Notes: a model not told the origin generated them from the sequence alone. Shown: positions 48,116-56,904, counted from the stretch's first letter. The stretch: 64,000 nucleotides of DNA from CAWIHK01 sp963835935 (GCA_963835935.1 CAWIHK010000006.1:339770-403769); one strand, 5' to 3'. Program-made: numbers and translations.

Positions 48116-48250
48116 ACAACCGCTAACAACGGCTACATTCCATGCGGGGTTCAGAAGGTTGCGAATGTCAGTGCTTTCTATTACTTTTATGTCGGGCGAT
48201 TGAGACGCGTTCCAAAAACCCGCACGGCAAGTAGCCGCGACCGTTAGCTG
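48116..48250 (+). repeat. attC-like site A
   Basis: Imperfect palindrome directly after the esterase stop. Left arm GCTAAC-AA-CGGCTAC (48122-48136) faces right arm GTAGCCG-CGACC-GTTAGC (48231-48248). Further inside, CCATGCGGGGTT pairs with AACCCGCACGG. Unequal spacers (AA versus CGACC) next to the outer boxes recall the extrahelical and unpaired bases of integron attC sites. The next gene starts 40 bases after GTTAGC. Confidence 0.6.
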
Positions 48251-48287
48251 CAACCGCCGACCAGATTTGTAAACCAGAGGATCGCCA

Positions 48288-48755
48288 ATGAGTAAGCGAC
48301 AATCACAGCCCGCACCGCCAGATTCCCCTCAGACCCGGGTTTGCCGGCATTGCCAGGAATCGATCAATATCAATGCTCGCATCTGCTACCACTGCGGGCA
48401 GCACCAAAGTCTTTGGTTCAATGCTTTTCGATTCGCGAATACGATATCAGTTCTCCTGCTTATCGTTTCCATATTCCAGTTGATTCTCGCTTCTTCTGAG
48501 CGAGCCGATGCCACCGATGCCAACAGGAAAGCTCAACTTGCGCTCGACAAGGTCACTCAGGCGGAACATCGAGCACTCGCGGCAGAGAAAGATGTCGTTG
48601 ATGTCGCAGAGGCCGTAGTACAGATTGCAGGAATTCTGCCACACGCGACCGGGTACGGTGCGGGCCTTACTGATTCGACCCGCGCAATTCTGAAGCAACA
48701 GTCGGAATTTCTCAATCGGAAGATTAGTGAGTTCAAGAAAGAATCAGGCAAGTGA
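48288..48755 (+). CDS. Zinc-ribbon membrane protein with coiled coil
   Basis: 155 residues. A double Cys pair (VCRHCQES and ICYHCGQH) near residues 18-38 forms a zinc ribbon. One membrane segment (ISVLLLIVSIFQLILA) and a charged coiled coil (ANRKAQLALDKVTQAEHRAL) follow. No family was recognised. Its GC content is clearly higher than that of the AT-rich genes on both sides, fitting independent origins of cassette genes. Confidence 0.68.
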   Translation: MSKRQSQPAPPDSPQTRVCRHCQESININARICYHCGQHQSLWFNAFRFANTISVLLLIVSIFQLILASSERADATDANRKAQLALDKVTQAEHRALAAEKDVVDVAEAVVQIAGILPHATGYGAGLTDSTRAILKQQSEFLNRKISEFKKESGK

Positions 48756-48764
48756 CGGCGGCTG

Positions 48765-49010
48765 CAGCTAACAACGGCAAGCCGGCGCTCGCACATTTGG
48801 TAAGACGGCTGGCGTGCGTGCAAGTCAAGAAGTGAGTACAATATTCTAGTCCGTCTCAAGCAAAGGTGGTGCGACTCAACCACGAAGAGAACAATCTCGA
48901 AGTCACACGCCAGCCATAATTGAGCTCGCTCCATTGCTCGGCGCCAGAGCAATCGACAATCAGCGTGATACTGGCGCCTCGCAACGGCGGCTTGCCTAAA
49001 CGTTGGCGGT
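48765..49010 (+). repeat. attC-like site B
   Basis: Left arm GCTAAC-AA-CGGCAAGCC (48767-48783) faces GGCTTGCC-TAAAC-GTTGGC (48989-49007). A strong internal stem GGCTGGCGTG / CACGCCAGCC (about 48811 and 48908) lies between. At about 245 bases it is long for an attC but has the same outer grammar as sites A and C. The next gene starts 40 bases after GTTGGC. Confidence 0.55.
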
Positions 49011-49046
49011 AATTTTACAAAACGCAGCGCAACATAGAGAAATGTT

Positions 49047-49787
49047 ATGATATATACAGATTCAAAAGGAGATAGAATTAATAATATCAATGATTGGGAG
49101 ACAAAAGTTTTTCAATCTTCCAAAAAGAAAAAACACTGGAAAATTGGTCGGAGCGCATACGAACTGGCAGATTTCATGATGAATTCTAATGGGGAAGCCA
49201 TGATTAGGAAAATTGTTTTGGATTTATTAAAGGAAAATATCACGTTTGAAAGTGCGACACCTGAATTAGAAATTCGATTTGACCAATATGGACATGGACG
49301 AGAACATGATTTAGGGATTTGGGGAATTACTGATTCAAAAATGAAAGTTTTTGTTGGAGTTGAGTCCAAGGTAAATGAGTCGTTTAATGAAAAAATTTCT
49401 GATGCATTTATTTTAGCTAAAACTAATGAACTTAATGGGGAAAAGACAAACGCCCCCAAACGGATTGAAGAGTTATTAAAAAGAAACTTTAAAGTATTAA
49501 AGCCTGAGTATTTTGATTTAAGGTATCAATTACTTTATTCTACAGTTGGTACATTAGACGCAACTAATAATAAAATAAAAGCTGATATTTCCATTTTATT
49601 AATAATTGTTTTCAAGACAAACTTATATAACGAGGTTAAAGGAATCAAGAATTATAAGGATTATATTAGATTCATTAATTGTGTTGATTCGGAAAGGATT
49701 AAAAATAAATCAGATATTGACTTTCATAAACTGAAAATTGATGATAGATTTATGTATTCAATTTATATGAGTATTGACAAAAAATAA
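49047..49787 (+). CDS. PD-(D/E)XK-like protein (DUF6946-type pattern)
   Basis: 246 residues. The opening INDWETKVFQ with HWKIGRSAYELADFM, then EHDLGIWG and VFVGVESKVNESF, give a D88...E106-x-K108 arrangement resembling the PD-(D/E)XK nuclease fold. The HWKxGRSAxELA block is a conserved feature I associate with DUF6946-like proteins. A function in DNA cleavage or defence is possible but not shown. Strongly AT-rich, and bounded by attC-like sites B and C. Confidence 0.6.
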   Translation: MIYTDSKGDRINNINDWETKVFQSSKKKKHWKIGRSAYELADFMMNSNGEAMIRKIVLDLLKENITFESATPELEIRFDQYGHGREHDLGIWGITDSKMKVFVGVESKVNESFNEKISDAFILAKTNELNGEKTNAPKRIEELLKRNFKVLKPEYFDLRYQLLYSTVGTLDATNNKIKADISILLIIVFKTNLYNEVKGIKNYKDYIRFINCVDSERIKNKSDIDFHKLKIDDRFMYSIYMSIDKK

Positions 49788-49794
49788 AAACTAC

Positions 49795-49930
49795 CGCCAA
49801 CAAGCGGTCATACACCATGAGGGTTTCAGCGCAATTTGCAAGCGCAGTTCTCGCTGGCAAGGTTTGTAACGGGTGATAGGTTCGTCTTCACGAAATCCCC
49901 CACGTCGCATACCGCCATCCGTTAGCTGAC
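49795..49930 (+). repeat. attC-like site C
   Basis: Left arm GCCAAC-AA-GCGGT (49797-49809) faces ACCGC-CATCC-GTTAGC (about 49911-49926). Inside, ACCATGAGGGTTTC is nearly complementary to GAAATCCCCCACGT. The same two-base versus five-base spacer asymmetry is seen as in sites A and B. The next gene starts 46 bases after GTTAGC. Confidence 0.58.
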
Positions 49931-49971
49931 ATGCCATCGAGAGATTATAATAATATATAGAGGAGAGTTCA

Positions 49972-50853
49972 ATGAATAAGTTAATAATCTTGAAAAAAGT
50001 ATTAATTGATTTTGGCAAAGGTATTATCTCGGGTATTGCATTAATAATTGGATTAATGATTGGTGGTATAATTACTAATATTCTAAATATTCCAATGCCA
50101 GCATTACCTGCACAAGCAAAAATGGAAATTCTGATGCCGTTAATATTATTGACTGGTATTTTATTAGCTATAATCCTTGGTAAAGTATTTCAGAAACTCT
50201 ATTATAAATATTGGCAGCGTTTAATCGGAATTTTCTTATGTTTTTATCTAGGTTATTATTTGCTAAATACTTTAGATGGTATGCTATATTATCCTCTTGG
50301 TAATATGCAGTCAGCTATATTATCCAATATATTCCCATCTCTTGCATTTTCAGCTATCGTAGCATTATTGTGGAAATCTAAAACAGATATTAAAGATATA
50401 AATCCTATGATAGATTATTTTTCTACGCGTAAACCCATTAATTGGTTATGGAGAATATTTCTTGCTTGTATAATTTATCCTGCAATATATTATTTAATAG
50501 GGTTAATTGTTTCTATTTTCACTTTGCACTATTATCAGGATTCTAGCCTTAATTTGGGGCTTGTGTTACCTAAAATCCATGATATTATTATATTTCAATT
50601 TATTCGAGGGCCACTGTTCTTAATCTCAGCTTTAACAATTATTATTCCATGGCGTAAATCAAAAATATCATTATTTATAAGTTTAGGATTGGTGATCTTT
50701 ATACAAATATCCAGTACAATGATAATTCAAGGTTATTGGTTACCACTTGGTTTGAGGATACCCCATTCACTTGAGTTACTTATAGATTCATTTTTACAAT
50801 CTTTCATTTATGTAATACTTTTATACTCTTCACAAAAGCAAATAATTAATTGA
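49972..50853 (+). CDS. Multi-pass membrane protein, unknown function
   Basis: 293 residues with eight or so hydrophobic segments (for example SGIALIIGLMIGGIITNIL, MPLILLTGILLAIILG, IFLCFYLGYYLLNTL). No charged catalytic motif is apparent. AGAGGAG precedes the ATG. The gene is very AT-rich and lies in the last cassette-like position; no clear attC-like site follows it. Confidence 0.68.
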   Translation: MNKLIILKKVLIDFGKGIISGIALIIGLMIGGIITNILNIPMPALPAQAKMEILMPLILLTGILLAIILGKVFQKLYYKYWQRLIGIFLCFYLGYYLLNTLDGMLYYPLGNMQSAILSNIFPSLAFSAIVALLWKSKTDIKDINPMIDYFSTRKPINWLWRIFLACIIYPAIYYLIGLIVSIFTLHYYQDSSLNLGLVLPKIHDIIIFQFIRGPLFLISALTIIIPWRKSKISLFISLGLVIFIQISSTMIIQGYWLPLGLRIPHSLELLIDSFLQSFIYVILLYSSQKQIIN

Positions 50854-51177
50854 TTAAAAATTAATATCTCGATTGCACGTCAGCTATCATTTTATGAATG
50901 GTCAAAGTCCCCGTCCGTCATCATTCGACAAGCCTGGGAACCAGAGCGACGGGACTCGTGCAAAACGCTCACAAGAGAAAAAAGTATTCCTTAGTCGTTG
51001 TGATAGCAGCGATGATCATTGTTCATTGACCATGTTAATTTGCTGTGACATCGAACATAGCCGAGGTGTCGGTTACGAGTGATCCGCCAGTCTCTTTGGC
51101 GGATTCTATCGAGGTAACCCATAAACGTGAAAGTTCATGCTTATTATCATTTTGCGTAACATCAGTAACTAATATTT
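50854..51177. other. Non-coding stretch after the cassette array
   Basis: No gene is seen. The sequence is less AT-rich than the gene before it. I find no GTTAGC/GCTAAC pair here, so if a fourth attC-like site existed it has been lost. Confidence 0.45.
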
Positions 51178-51510
51178 ATGTTGAGGAAATCGATTATAAA
51201 AATACGACCATTCCAATTACAAGATGAGGATGACGTTGTTTCATTGTTGCAACAATGCAACTTGCTTCGCCCCTGGAATGATCCGCACCGAGACATACAG
51301 CGAAAACTTTGTGTAAGACCAGAATTGTTTTTGGTTGGTGTTTTTGAAGGTCGGATAGTTGCAAGCGTCATGGCTGGTTACGAAGGACACAGAGGTTAGC
51401 TTAATTACCTGGCAGTTGCGGTCAAGTTTCAACATCGTGGTTTTGCACGAGCCATCGTCGCCGAGGCTGAACGCTTATTGCGTGAATCTGGTTGTCTAAA
51501 AATAAATTTA
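51178..51510 (+). pseudogene. GNAT acetyltransferase gene with internal stop, truncated
   Basis: The frame from ATG 51178 reads like a YpeA-type acetyltransferase: IRPFQLQDEDDVVSLLQQCN, LRPWNDPHRDIQRKL, FLVGVFEGRIVASVMAGYEGHRG, then TAG at 51397 where family members have Trp, then YLAVAVKFQHRGFARAIVAEAE and GCLKINL. A single G to A change explains the stop. After KINL the sequence switches into a copy of the pgi 3' end, so the last third is also missing. Confidence 0.78.
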
Positions 51511-51570
51511 TCAATCCGGATGTCGACGAGTCGTGATTCGAGACAGCTTTTTCTTCTGTTAGTTCCGGCA
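51496..51570 (-). pseudogene. Duplicate of the pgi 3' end
   Basis: 75 bases match 53531-53605 with five differences. On the minus strand they encode the end of glucose-6-phosphate isomerase (TEEKAVSNHDSS...GLINLFL), still in an open frame, with conservative changes only. The junction with the dead GNAT gene falls at a shared AAAATAAATTTA-like stretch. Confidence 0.8.
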
Positions 51571-51815
51571 GGGACTAAAATTATAAATCAGACTTTTATT
51601 CATCTACTCTTTTTGTAGTAAACAATTATCCGTCAACGCGAAACCGCCGGAAGATTTTATTTCTTCATCTTATCGTAACCTAATTTCGTTCTATTAGATA
51701 AGTAACAGTTGAAAATTAACAAGGAGATTGCAATAAGCAATCAGGGACGATATTACTTTGTCGATTTATTAAAGATGCAATCCCCATCCTTGATGTAACA
51801 CTAAGCATTATATAG

Positions 51816-52140
51816 TCCCGCTTTTTAGCGTTTTCTACTTGAGCGGGATGAAATCTTTATAGAAAATCAGGATGATAAAATTCAGAGTCCCCCAACGAAT
51901 GAGTTTACTCAACAGCGGGGGACGACATATTAATCCATAGATGACAAGCTTGTATGAATATGTCTATCTAGATTTAATGCTCGGCATTTCCTAGTCCCGC
52001 TTTTTAGCGTTTTCTACTTGAGCGGGACGAAATCTTTATAGAAAATCAGGATGATAAAATTCAGAGTCCCCCAACGAATGAGTTTTCTCAACAGCGGGGG
52101 ACGGCATATTAATCCATAAATGACAAGCTGTCGGTATTCC
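51816..52140 (+). repeat. Tandem double-hairpin repeat units, left block
   Basis: Two units of about 176 bases start at 51816 and 51992. Each has hairpin 1 (AGTCCCGC ... GCGGGA), a linker with AAAATCAGGATGATAAAA, hairpin 2 (GTCCCCC ... GGGGGAC, first copy 51887-51923) and a tail ATTAATCCATAGATGACAAG. The second unit runs into the RAYT gene. Same unit as the right block. Confidence 0.88.
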
Positions 52141-52192
52141 ATTGTGGAATATGACTGCGATTTTATACATGATAATTGAAAGGGAAAAAGTT

Positions 52193-52618
52193 ATGTCGCA
52201 TACCTTCACCCAAATGTTTATTCATTTGGTATTTTCCACCAAAGCACGTCAGAGAGTCATCCGGCAAAATTTCCATGATGAACTTGAAAAATATATAACA
52301 GGAATCGTAAAGAATTTAAATCAAACGTTGATTGCAGTTTCTTGTATGCCTGAACATGTCCATATTCTTGTCGGTTTTAAACCTAATATAACCGTGGCAG
52401 AATTGGCCCAGAAGATCAAGGCGAATTCGTCCCGTTTTCTTAACGAAAGGCACAGATCAATTGAACGATTTTCATGGCAGGAAGGTTATGGTGCATTTAC
52501 ATGTTCACTGGCGGATGTTGATGCAATTGCGCACTACATACTGAATCAAGATTTTCACCATCAGCGAAAAACGTTTTACGAGGAATATTCAGATCTAATT
52601 CGTAAATCAGAGGATTGA
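52193..52618 (+). CDS. REP-associated tyrosine transposase (RAYT, IS200/Y1 family)
   Basis: 141 residues from ATG 52193, with AAGGG about 8 bases ahead. HUH-type nuclease: metal-binding His55/His57 in MPEHVHILVGF, probable catalytic Tyr115 in AHYILNQDFHHQ, and the conserved SWQEGYGAFT turn. There is no accessory TnpB and no IS ends; the gene lies inside a tandem array of hairpin repeats, which is the mark of RAYT/REP systems. RAYTs cut single-stranded DNA at REP hairpins. It looks intact. Confidence 0.88.
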   Translation: MSHTFTQMFIHLVFSTKARQRVIRQNFHDELEKYITGIVKNLNQTLIAVSCMPEHVHILVGFKPNITVAELAQKIKANSSRFLNERHRSIERFSWQEGYGAFTCSLADVDAIAHYILNQDFHHQRKTFYEEYSDLIRKSED

Positions 52619-52620
52619 TT

Positions 52621-53480
52621 GTTCGAGTGCTCCATATGTCATCCCGCCATTTTGACTACAGAAATAGCCAATAAAATCGTGGAGGCGGGATTCTGAGCCG
52701 ATTAAATTACAGATTCTATAATATATCGTCCCAACCTATGAAGAATTCTGGAGAGGTGGGACTTATTGTCCAGCGAAAGAATAATTAAGAGAATAATTTT
52801 CATTGCATTCTCTATTCCCACTTTAATGTGCAATCTAATCGAGCGGGATGAAATCTTTGTAGAAAATCAGGATGATAAAATTCAGAGTTCCCCAACGAAT
52901 GGGTTTACTCAACAGCGGGGGACGAAATATTAATCCATAGATGACAAGCTTGTATGAATATGACTATCTAGATTTATTGCTCGGCATTTTCTAGTCCCGC
53001 TTTTTAGCGTTTTCTATTTGAGCGGGACGAAATCTTTATAGAAAATCAGGATGATAAAATTCAGAGTCCCCCAACGAATGGGTTTACTCAACAGCGGGGG
53101 ACGGTATATTAATCCATAGATGACAAGCTGTTATGAATATGACTATCTAGATTTAATGCTCGGCATTTCCTAGTCCCGCTTTGTAGCGTTTTCTACTTGA
53201 GCGGGACGAAATCTTTGTAGAAAATCAGGATGATAAAATTCAGAGTCCCCCAACGAATGGGTTTACTCAACAGCGGGGGACGGTATATTAATCCATAGAT
53301 GACAAGCTGTTATGAATATGACTATCTAGATTTAATGCTCGGCATTTCCTAGTCCCGCTTTGTAGCGTTTTCTACTTGAGCGGGACGAAATCTTTGTAGA
53401 AAACAAGGTTGTTAAAACTCAGAGTCCCCCCATAAATATGGTTTGCTTAATAGTGGGGGGACGGCATATTGATCTATAGA
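52621..53480 (+). repeat. Tandem double-hairpin repeat units, right block
   Basis: Starts with two divergent hairpins (ATCCCGCC...GGCGGGAT at about 52640; GTCCCA...GGGAC at about 52726). Then come four units of about 177 bases starting near 52815, 52992, 53171 and 53350, nearly identical to the left block; the first has a diverged hairpin 1 and the last a diverged hairpin 2. The array ends about 35 bases before the pgi stop. Six units in total surround the RAYT gene. Confidence 0.88.
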
Positions 53481-53516
53481 TGACCGGTATGTGCGAATTT
53501 ATCCGTGGATAACTTA

Positions 53517-55160
53517 TTATCTTTTTTGCGCCAAAAATAAATTTATCAACCCGGTTGTCGACGAATCGTGATTCGAGACAGCTTTTTCTTCTGTTATTTC
53601 CGGCAAAATTACATTTGCCAGTTGTTTCCCGAGTTCAACACCCATTTGATCGAATGAATTAACACCCCAGATAATTCCCTGAACAAATATTTTATGTTCG
53701 TACGCCGCAATGAGAAGTCCCAACGTGCGGGGAGTCAGCTTATCCAGAATAATTGTGTTCGTTGGTTTATTTCCCGGGAATATTTTATGTGGAAGAAGTT
53801 TTTGTACTTGTTCTTCAGACAATCCGTTCTTCTTCAACTCAGACCGAACTTCAACTTCATTTTTTCCTTTCATCAACGCTTCGGTTTGAGCAAAACAATT
53901 CGACAATAACATCGCGTGATGATTGAGATAAGGATGATTTGGTTCGAGTGATGCAATAAAATCTGCCGGGATTAGCTGTGTTCCCTGATGAATCAGTTGA
54001 TAAAATGCATGCTGGCCGTTTGTGCCAGGTTCACCCCAAACGATCGGGCCGGTTGTGTACGTCACGTCATCGCCGGAACGCGTTACGCGTTTTCCATTGC
54101 TTTCCATATCGGCTTGCTGTAAGTACGCGGGAAATCGTGCAAGATACTGATCGTAAGGTAGAATTGCGTGCGAAGCTGATTTGAAAAAGTTACTGTACCA
54201 GATTCCTAGCAGTGCGAGTGTGACTGGAATATTTTTTTCAAGCGACGCAGAACGGAAATGTTCATCCATCTCGAACGCGCCGCTCAACAATTCTTCAAAC
54301 TTATCCATACCGATTGCAAGAACTATCGACAAACCGATTGCCGACCAGAGTGAATATCGGCCGCCAACCCAATCCCAAAACTCAAACATGTTGCGGGTAT
54401 CGATTCCAAATTTCAGGACTTCTTTTTCGTTTGTCGAAATCGCGACAAAATGTTTCGCTATGGCTTCTTCATCATGAGAATGATCGAGGAACCATTGTCT
54501 CGCTGTGCGGGCATTTGCAAGTGTTTCCTGCGTTGTGAAAGTTTTCGAAGCGATGAGAAACAGCGTCGTTTCCGGATTGAGATCGCGAAGAGTCTCCGCA
54601 ATTTGCGCTCCGTCGACGTTCGACACGAACCATGAACGAATTCCAGGGACATGATATGGAGCAAGCGCCTGAGTTACCATCGCAGGACCGAGATCCGAAC
54701 CACCGATGCCGATGTTGATAATATCCGAAAACCGTTTTCCCGTATATCCTACCGACGAACCAGAATGCACAGCTTGTGAAAATTCCTTCATGTGATTCAG
54801 GACATTTTTTATATCAGGCATCACATCTTTCCCGTCGACAACTACCGGGCGATTGCTTCTGTTCCGGAGAGCTGTATGAAGAACAGCGCGGTTTTCAGTG
54901 ATGTTGATTTTTTCGCCGTTGAACATTTTGTCGCGCCATTCTTCTACGAAGCATTCCTTGGCAAGTTGGCGCAGCAAGTCGAGAGTGTCATCAGTGACAA
55001 TGTTCTTGGAATAATCAAGAAGAAAATTATTAAGCCGAATTGTATGTTTCTGGAATCTATCCGAATCATTCTGAAAAAGATCATTCATGTGAATCTTTTG
55101 CATCGACAAATAATGATCCTGTAGTTTTTTCCAGGCCGGAAGAGATGTAAGTAGACTCAT
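53517..55160 (-). CDS. pgi: Glucose-6-phosphate isomerase
   Basis: 547 residues, full family length. It interconverts glucose-6-phosphate and fructose-6-phosphate. Signatures: INIGIGGSDLGPAM, FISAKTFTTQET-type block LIASKTFTTQETLANA, WDWVGGRYSLWSAIGLSI and GTNGQHAFYQLIHQGT with the catalytic His. The 3' end abuts the repeat array, and its last codons are duplicated at 51496-51570. Confidence 0.96.
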   Translation of the reverse strand: MSLLTSLPAWKKLQDHYLSMQKIHMNDLFQNDSDRFQKHTIRLNNFLLDYSKNIVTDDTLDLLRQLAKECFVEEWRDKMFNGEKINITENRAVLHTALRNRSNRPVVVDGKDVMPDIKNVLNHMKEFSQAVHSGSSVGYTGKRFSDIINIGIGGSDLGPAMVTQALAPYHVPGIRSWFVSNVDGAQIAETLRDLNPETTLFLIASKTFTTQETLANARTARQWFLDHSHDEEAIAKHFVAISTNEKEVLKFGIDTRNMFEFWDWVGGRYSLWSAIGLSIVLAIGMDKFEELLSGAFEMDEHFRSASLEKNIPVTLALLGIWYSNFFKSASHAILPYDQYLARFPAYLQQADMESNGKRVTRSGDDVTYTTGPIVWGEPGTNGQHAFYQLIHQGTQLIPADFIASLEPNHPYLNHHAMLLSNCFAQTEALMKGKNEVEVRSELKKNGLSEEQVQKLLPHKIFPGNKPTNTIILDKLTPRTLGLLIAAYEHKIFVQGIIWGVNSFDQMGVELGKQLANVILPEITEEKAVSNHDSSTTGLINLFLAQKR

Positions 55161-55184
55161 ATAAAAACCTTTCTTAATTATCTC

Positions 55185-55459
55185 ATCCCGAAGATAATAT
55201 CGTTGGCATTATCTTAGAGAATATTTTATTTTTTCTAATTATTATCCGAGAGACTTCGTCTTTCGCTATCTTATTCCACCACTTTGTAGTGGTTTCTCAC
55301 AACGAAAACTCAATCACGGCAATGGATAAAGTCTTCCGTTTTTGTTATTCTCATTTTTCATGTTGACCCCAACGGGGTCTGATAATTCAGCTTGGGATGA
55401 AATCCCAAGCTGAATATCTCAATAGTATGATCTCACCCTGAAAGGGTGAAATAACTCTC
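55185..55459. repeat. REP-like repeat on the 3' side of the broken transposase
   Basis: Contains short hairpins GAGAGACTTCGTCTTTCGC, CCACTTTGTAGTGG, ACCCCAACGGGGT, TTGGGATGAAATCCCAA and CACCCTGAAAGGGTG. The order of elements and much of the sequence reappear at 55917-56155, so the broken transposase gene sits between two direct repeats of about 220 bases. Confidence 0.75.
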
Positions 55460-55916
55460 CTAGTCCCAGATATAACGTTCATCGTAAGGAATCCCATTTT
55501 CCTTCAGAAACTGGCGATATTCCTCTTTGAATGTCTTTTTCCGATGATGTTCTTCCTGATTTTGGATATATTCTTTCACTACTTCAATTAGAGACTCGCT
55601 GACAGAAAAAACACCGTATCCTGATTGCCACGAGAATTTATTAAGCATTCTATTTTTTGTTTTTATCCATTTCGAAGATTCTATTTTCAAATCCTTTATT
55701 AATTCAGAATATCGATGTAGTTCTATTTAAGAAGCAAAGTACATGAACATGATCACTCCAACCTCCTACAATGACAATAGGACAGCCTAATGCATTACAA
55801 GAACCACCTATATAGGCATGAAGTTCTTCACGAATTGCTTTATCTTTGAGATAATGGACATGACTTTTGGTTGAGAAAACGATATGAATTGCGACTTTGC
55901 TCAGAGATTGTGACAT
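55460..55916 (-). pseudogene. IS200/RAYT-type transposase with one-base frameshift
   Basis: Read on the minus strand: SQSLSKVAIHIVFSTKSHVH, GGWSDHVHVLCFLNRT, then a frame change at about 55705, then ELIKDLKIESSKWIK, NKFSWQSGYGVFSVSES and catalytic EYIQNQEEHHRKKTF. Removing one T from ATATTCTGAA restores SISELIKDL and a single reading frame of about 150 codons. HUH His pair and Tyr are both present, so the loss is recent or an assembly error. The protein differs clearly from the intact RAYT at 52193. Confidence 0.82.
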
Positions 55917-56155
55917 CCGTAATTATCTCACCCCTTTGGGGTTTTCATTTTTTATTATTATTTTTCGAGGGACTTCGTCCCTCGCTATTTTATTCCACCC
56001 CTTCAGGGTGGTTCTGATTATTTCACTCTTCAGAAAAAAAACTCGGCGATGAATAAAGTTCTCCGATTTTATTATTCTCGCTTTACATGCTGCCCCCAAG
56101 GAAGTCTGATAATTCAACCTGGGATGAAATCCCAAGTAGATACTAAGAGTTTTTC
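55917..56155. repeat. REP-like repeat on the 5' side of the broken transposase
   Basis: Matching partner of the 55185-55459 repeat: CACCCCTTTGGGG, GAGGGACTTCGTCCCTCGC, CACCCCTTCAGGGTGG, and GGGATGAAATCCC in the same order and orientation. A short open frame on the minus strand across it is an artefact of the repeat. Confidence 0.75.
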
Positions 56156-56163
56156 GGAGACTT

Positions 56164-56904
56164 CTAAGATTTCATCCTATGCCGTACCACTTCATACATT
56201 ACAAGAGCCCCGGCAACTGAGGCATTGAGCGATTGTATTTTTCCAAACATAGGAATGCGCACGAGGAAATCGCATTTTTCTCTGACGAGCCTTCGTATTC
56301 CTTTTCCCTCGTTACCGATAACGAGGGCGACAGGAATCGTGTAATCCAATTCCATATATGTTTTTGTAGACACAGTATCCGTACCGATTATCCACACGCC
56401 GTTCTTTTTCAATTCGTCCATGGTTGAAACAATATTTGTTACTTGTGCCACAAGCATGTGTTCACTCGCACCGGCCGACGTTTTTGTAACTGTTGTGTTT
56501 ATCGTTGCGGAGTGATGTTTAGGCAGTATCGTTCCATGCACACCTGCACATTCCGCTGTTCTTATCAACGCACCAAGATTTTGCGGGTCCTCTATTCCAT
56601 CGAGAATTAAAATAAAAGGTACCTGATCTAAGTTTGCAGCGTGACGAAGTATATCATTTACGTCGACATAGGTTTTCGTAGAAATCGTTGCAACGATTCC
56701 TTGCGTGTTTGTATTTGTCGTAAGCTTCTGGAATTTTTGTTTGCTTATCTCAACGCATGACACATGCCGTTCACGCGCCAATGCTCTGATCTGATCAATG
56801 GCTGGGCCTTTTATGTCGTGAAGGATGAATATTTTTTCGACGGCAGAGCCGGCTTTCAATGCTTCGATAACCGGGTTCCGGCCTACTATGATATCGTTAT
56901 CCAT
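56164..56904 (-). CDS. rlmB: 23S rRNA (guanosine-2'-O-)-methyltransferase RlmB-like (SpoU family)
   Basis: 246 residues. Short N-terminal substrate-binding part (VGRNPVIEALKAG) and the SpoU knot domain: motif 1 LDGIEDPQNLGALIRTAE, motif 2 LVIGNEGKGIRRLV, motif 3 IPMFGKIQSLNASVAGAL. It methylates a ribose in 23S rRNA (G2251 in E. coli) using S-adenosylmethionine. Overlaps lgt by 8 bases. Confidence 0.9.
   Translation of the reverse strand: MDNDIIVGRNPVIEALKAGSAVEKIFILHDIKGPAIDQIRALARERHVSCVEISKQKFQKLTTNTNTQGIVATISTKTYVDVNDILRHAANLDQVPFILILDGIEDPQNLGALIRTAECAGVHGTILPKHHSATINTTVTKTSAGASEHMLVAQVTNIVSTMDELKKNGVWIIGTDTVSTKTYMELDYTIPVALVIGNEGKGIRRLVREKCDFLVRIPMFGKIQSLNASVAGALVMYEVVRHRMKS

Noticed and set aside
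51816..53480. CRISPR array
   Set aside because: Repeats are about 177 bases and contiguous, without short spacers; no cas genes are present.
55923..56135. Reverse-strand open frame of 70 codons beside the broken transposase
   Set aside because: Lies wholly in the flanking direct repeat; the sister repeat does not keep the frame.
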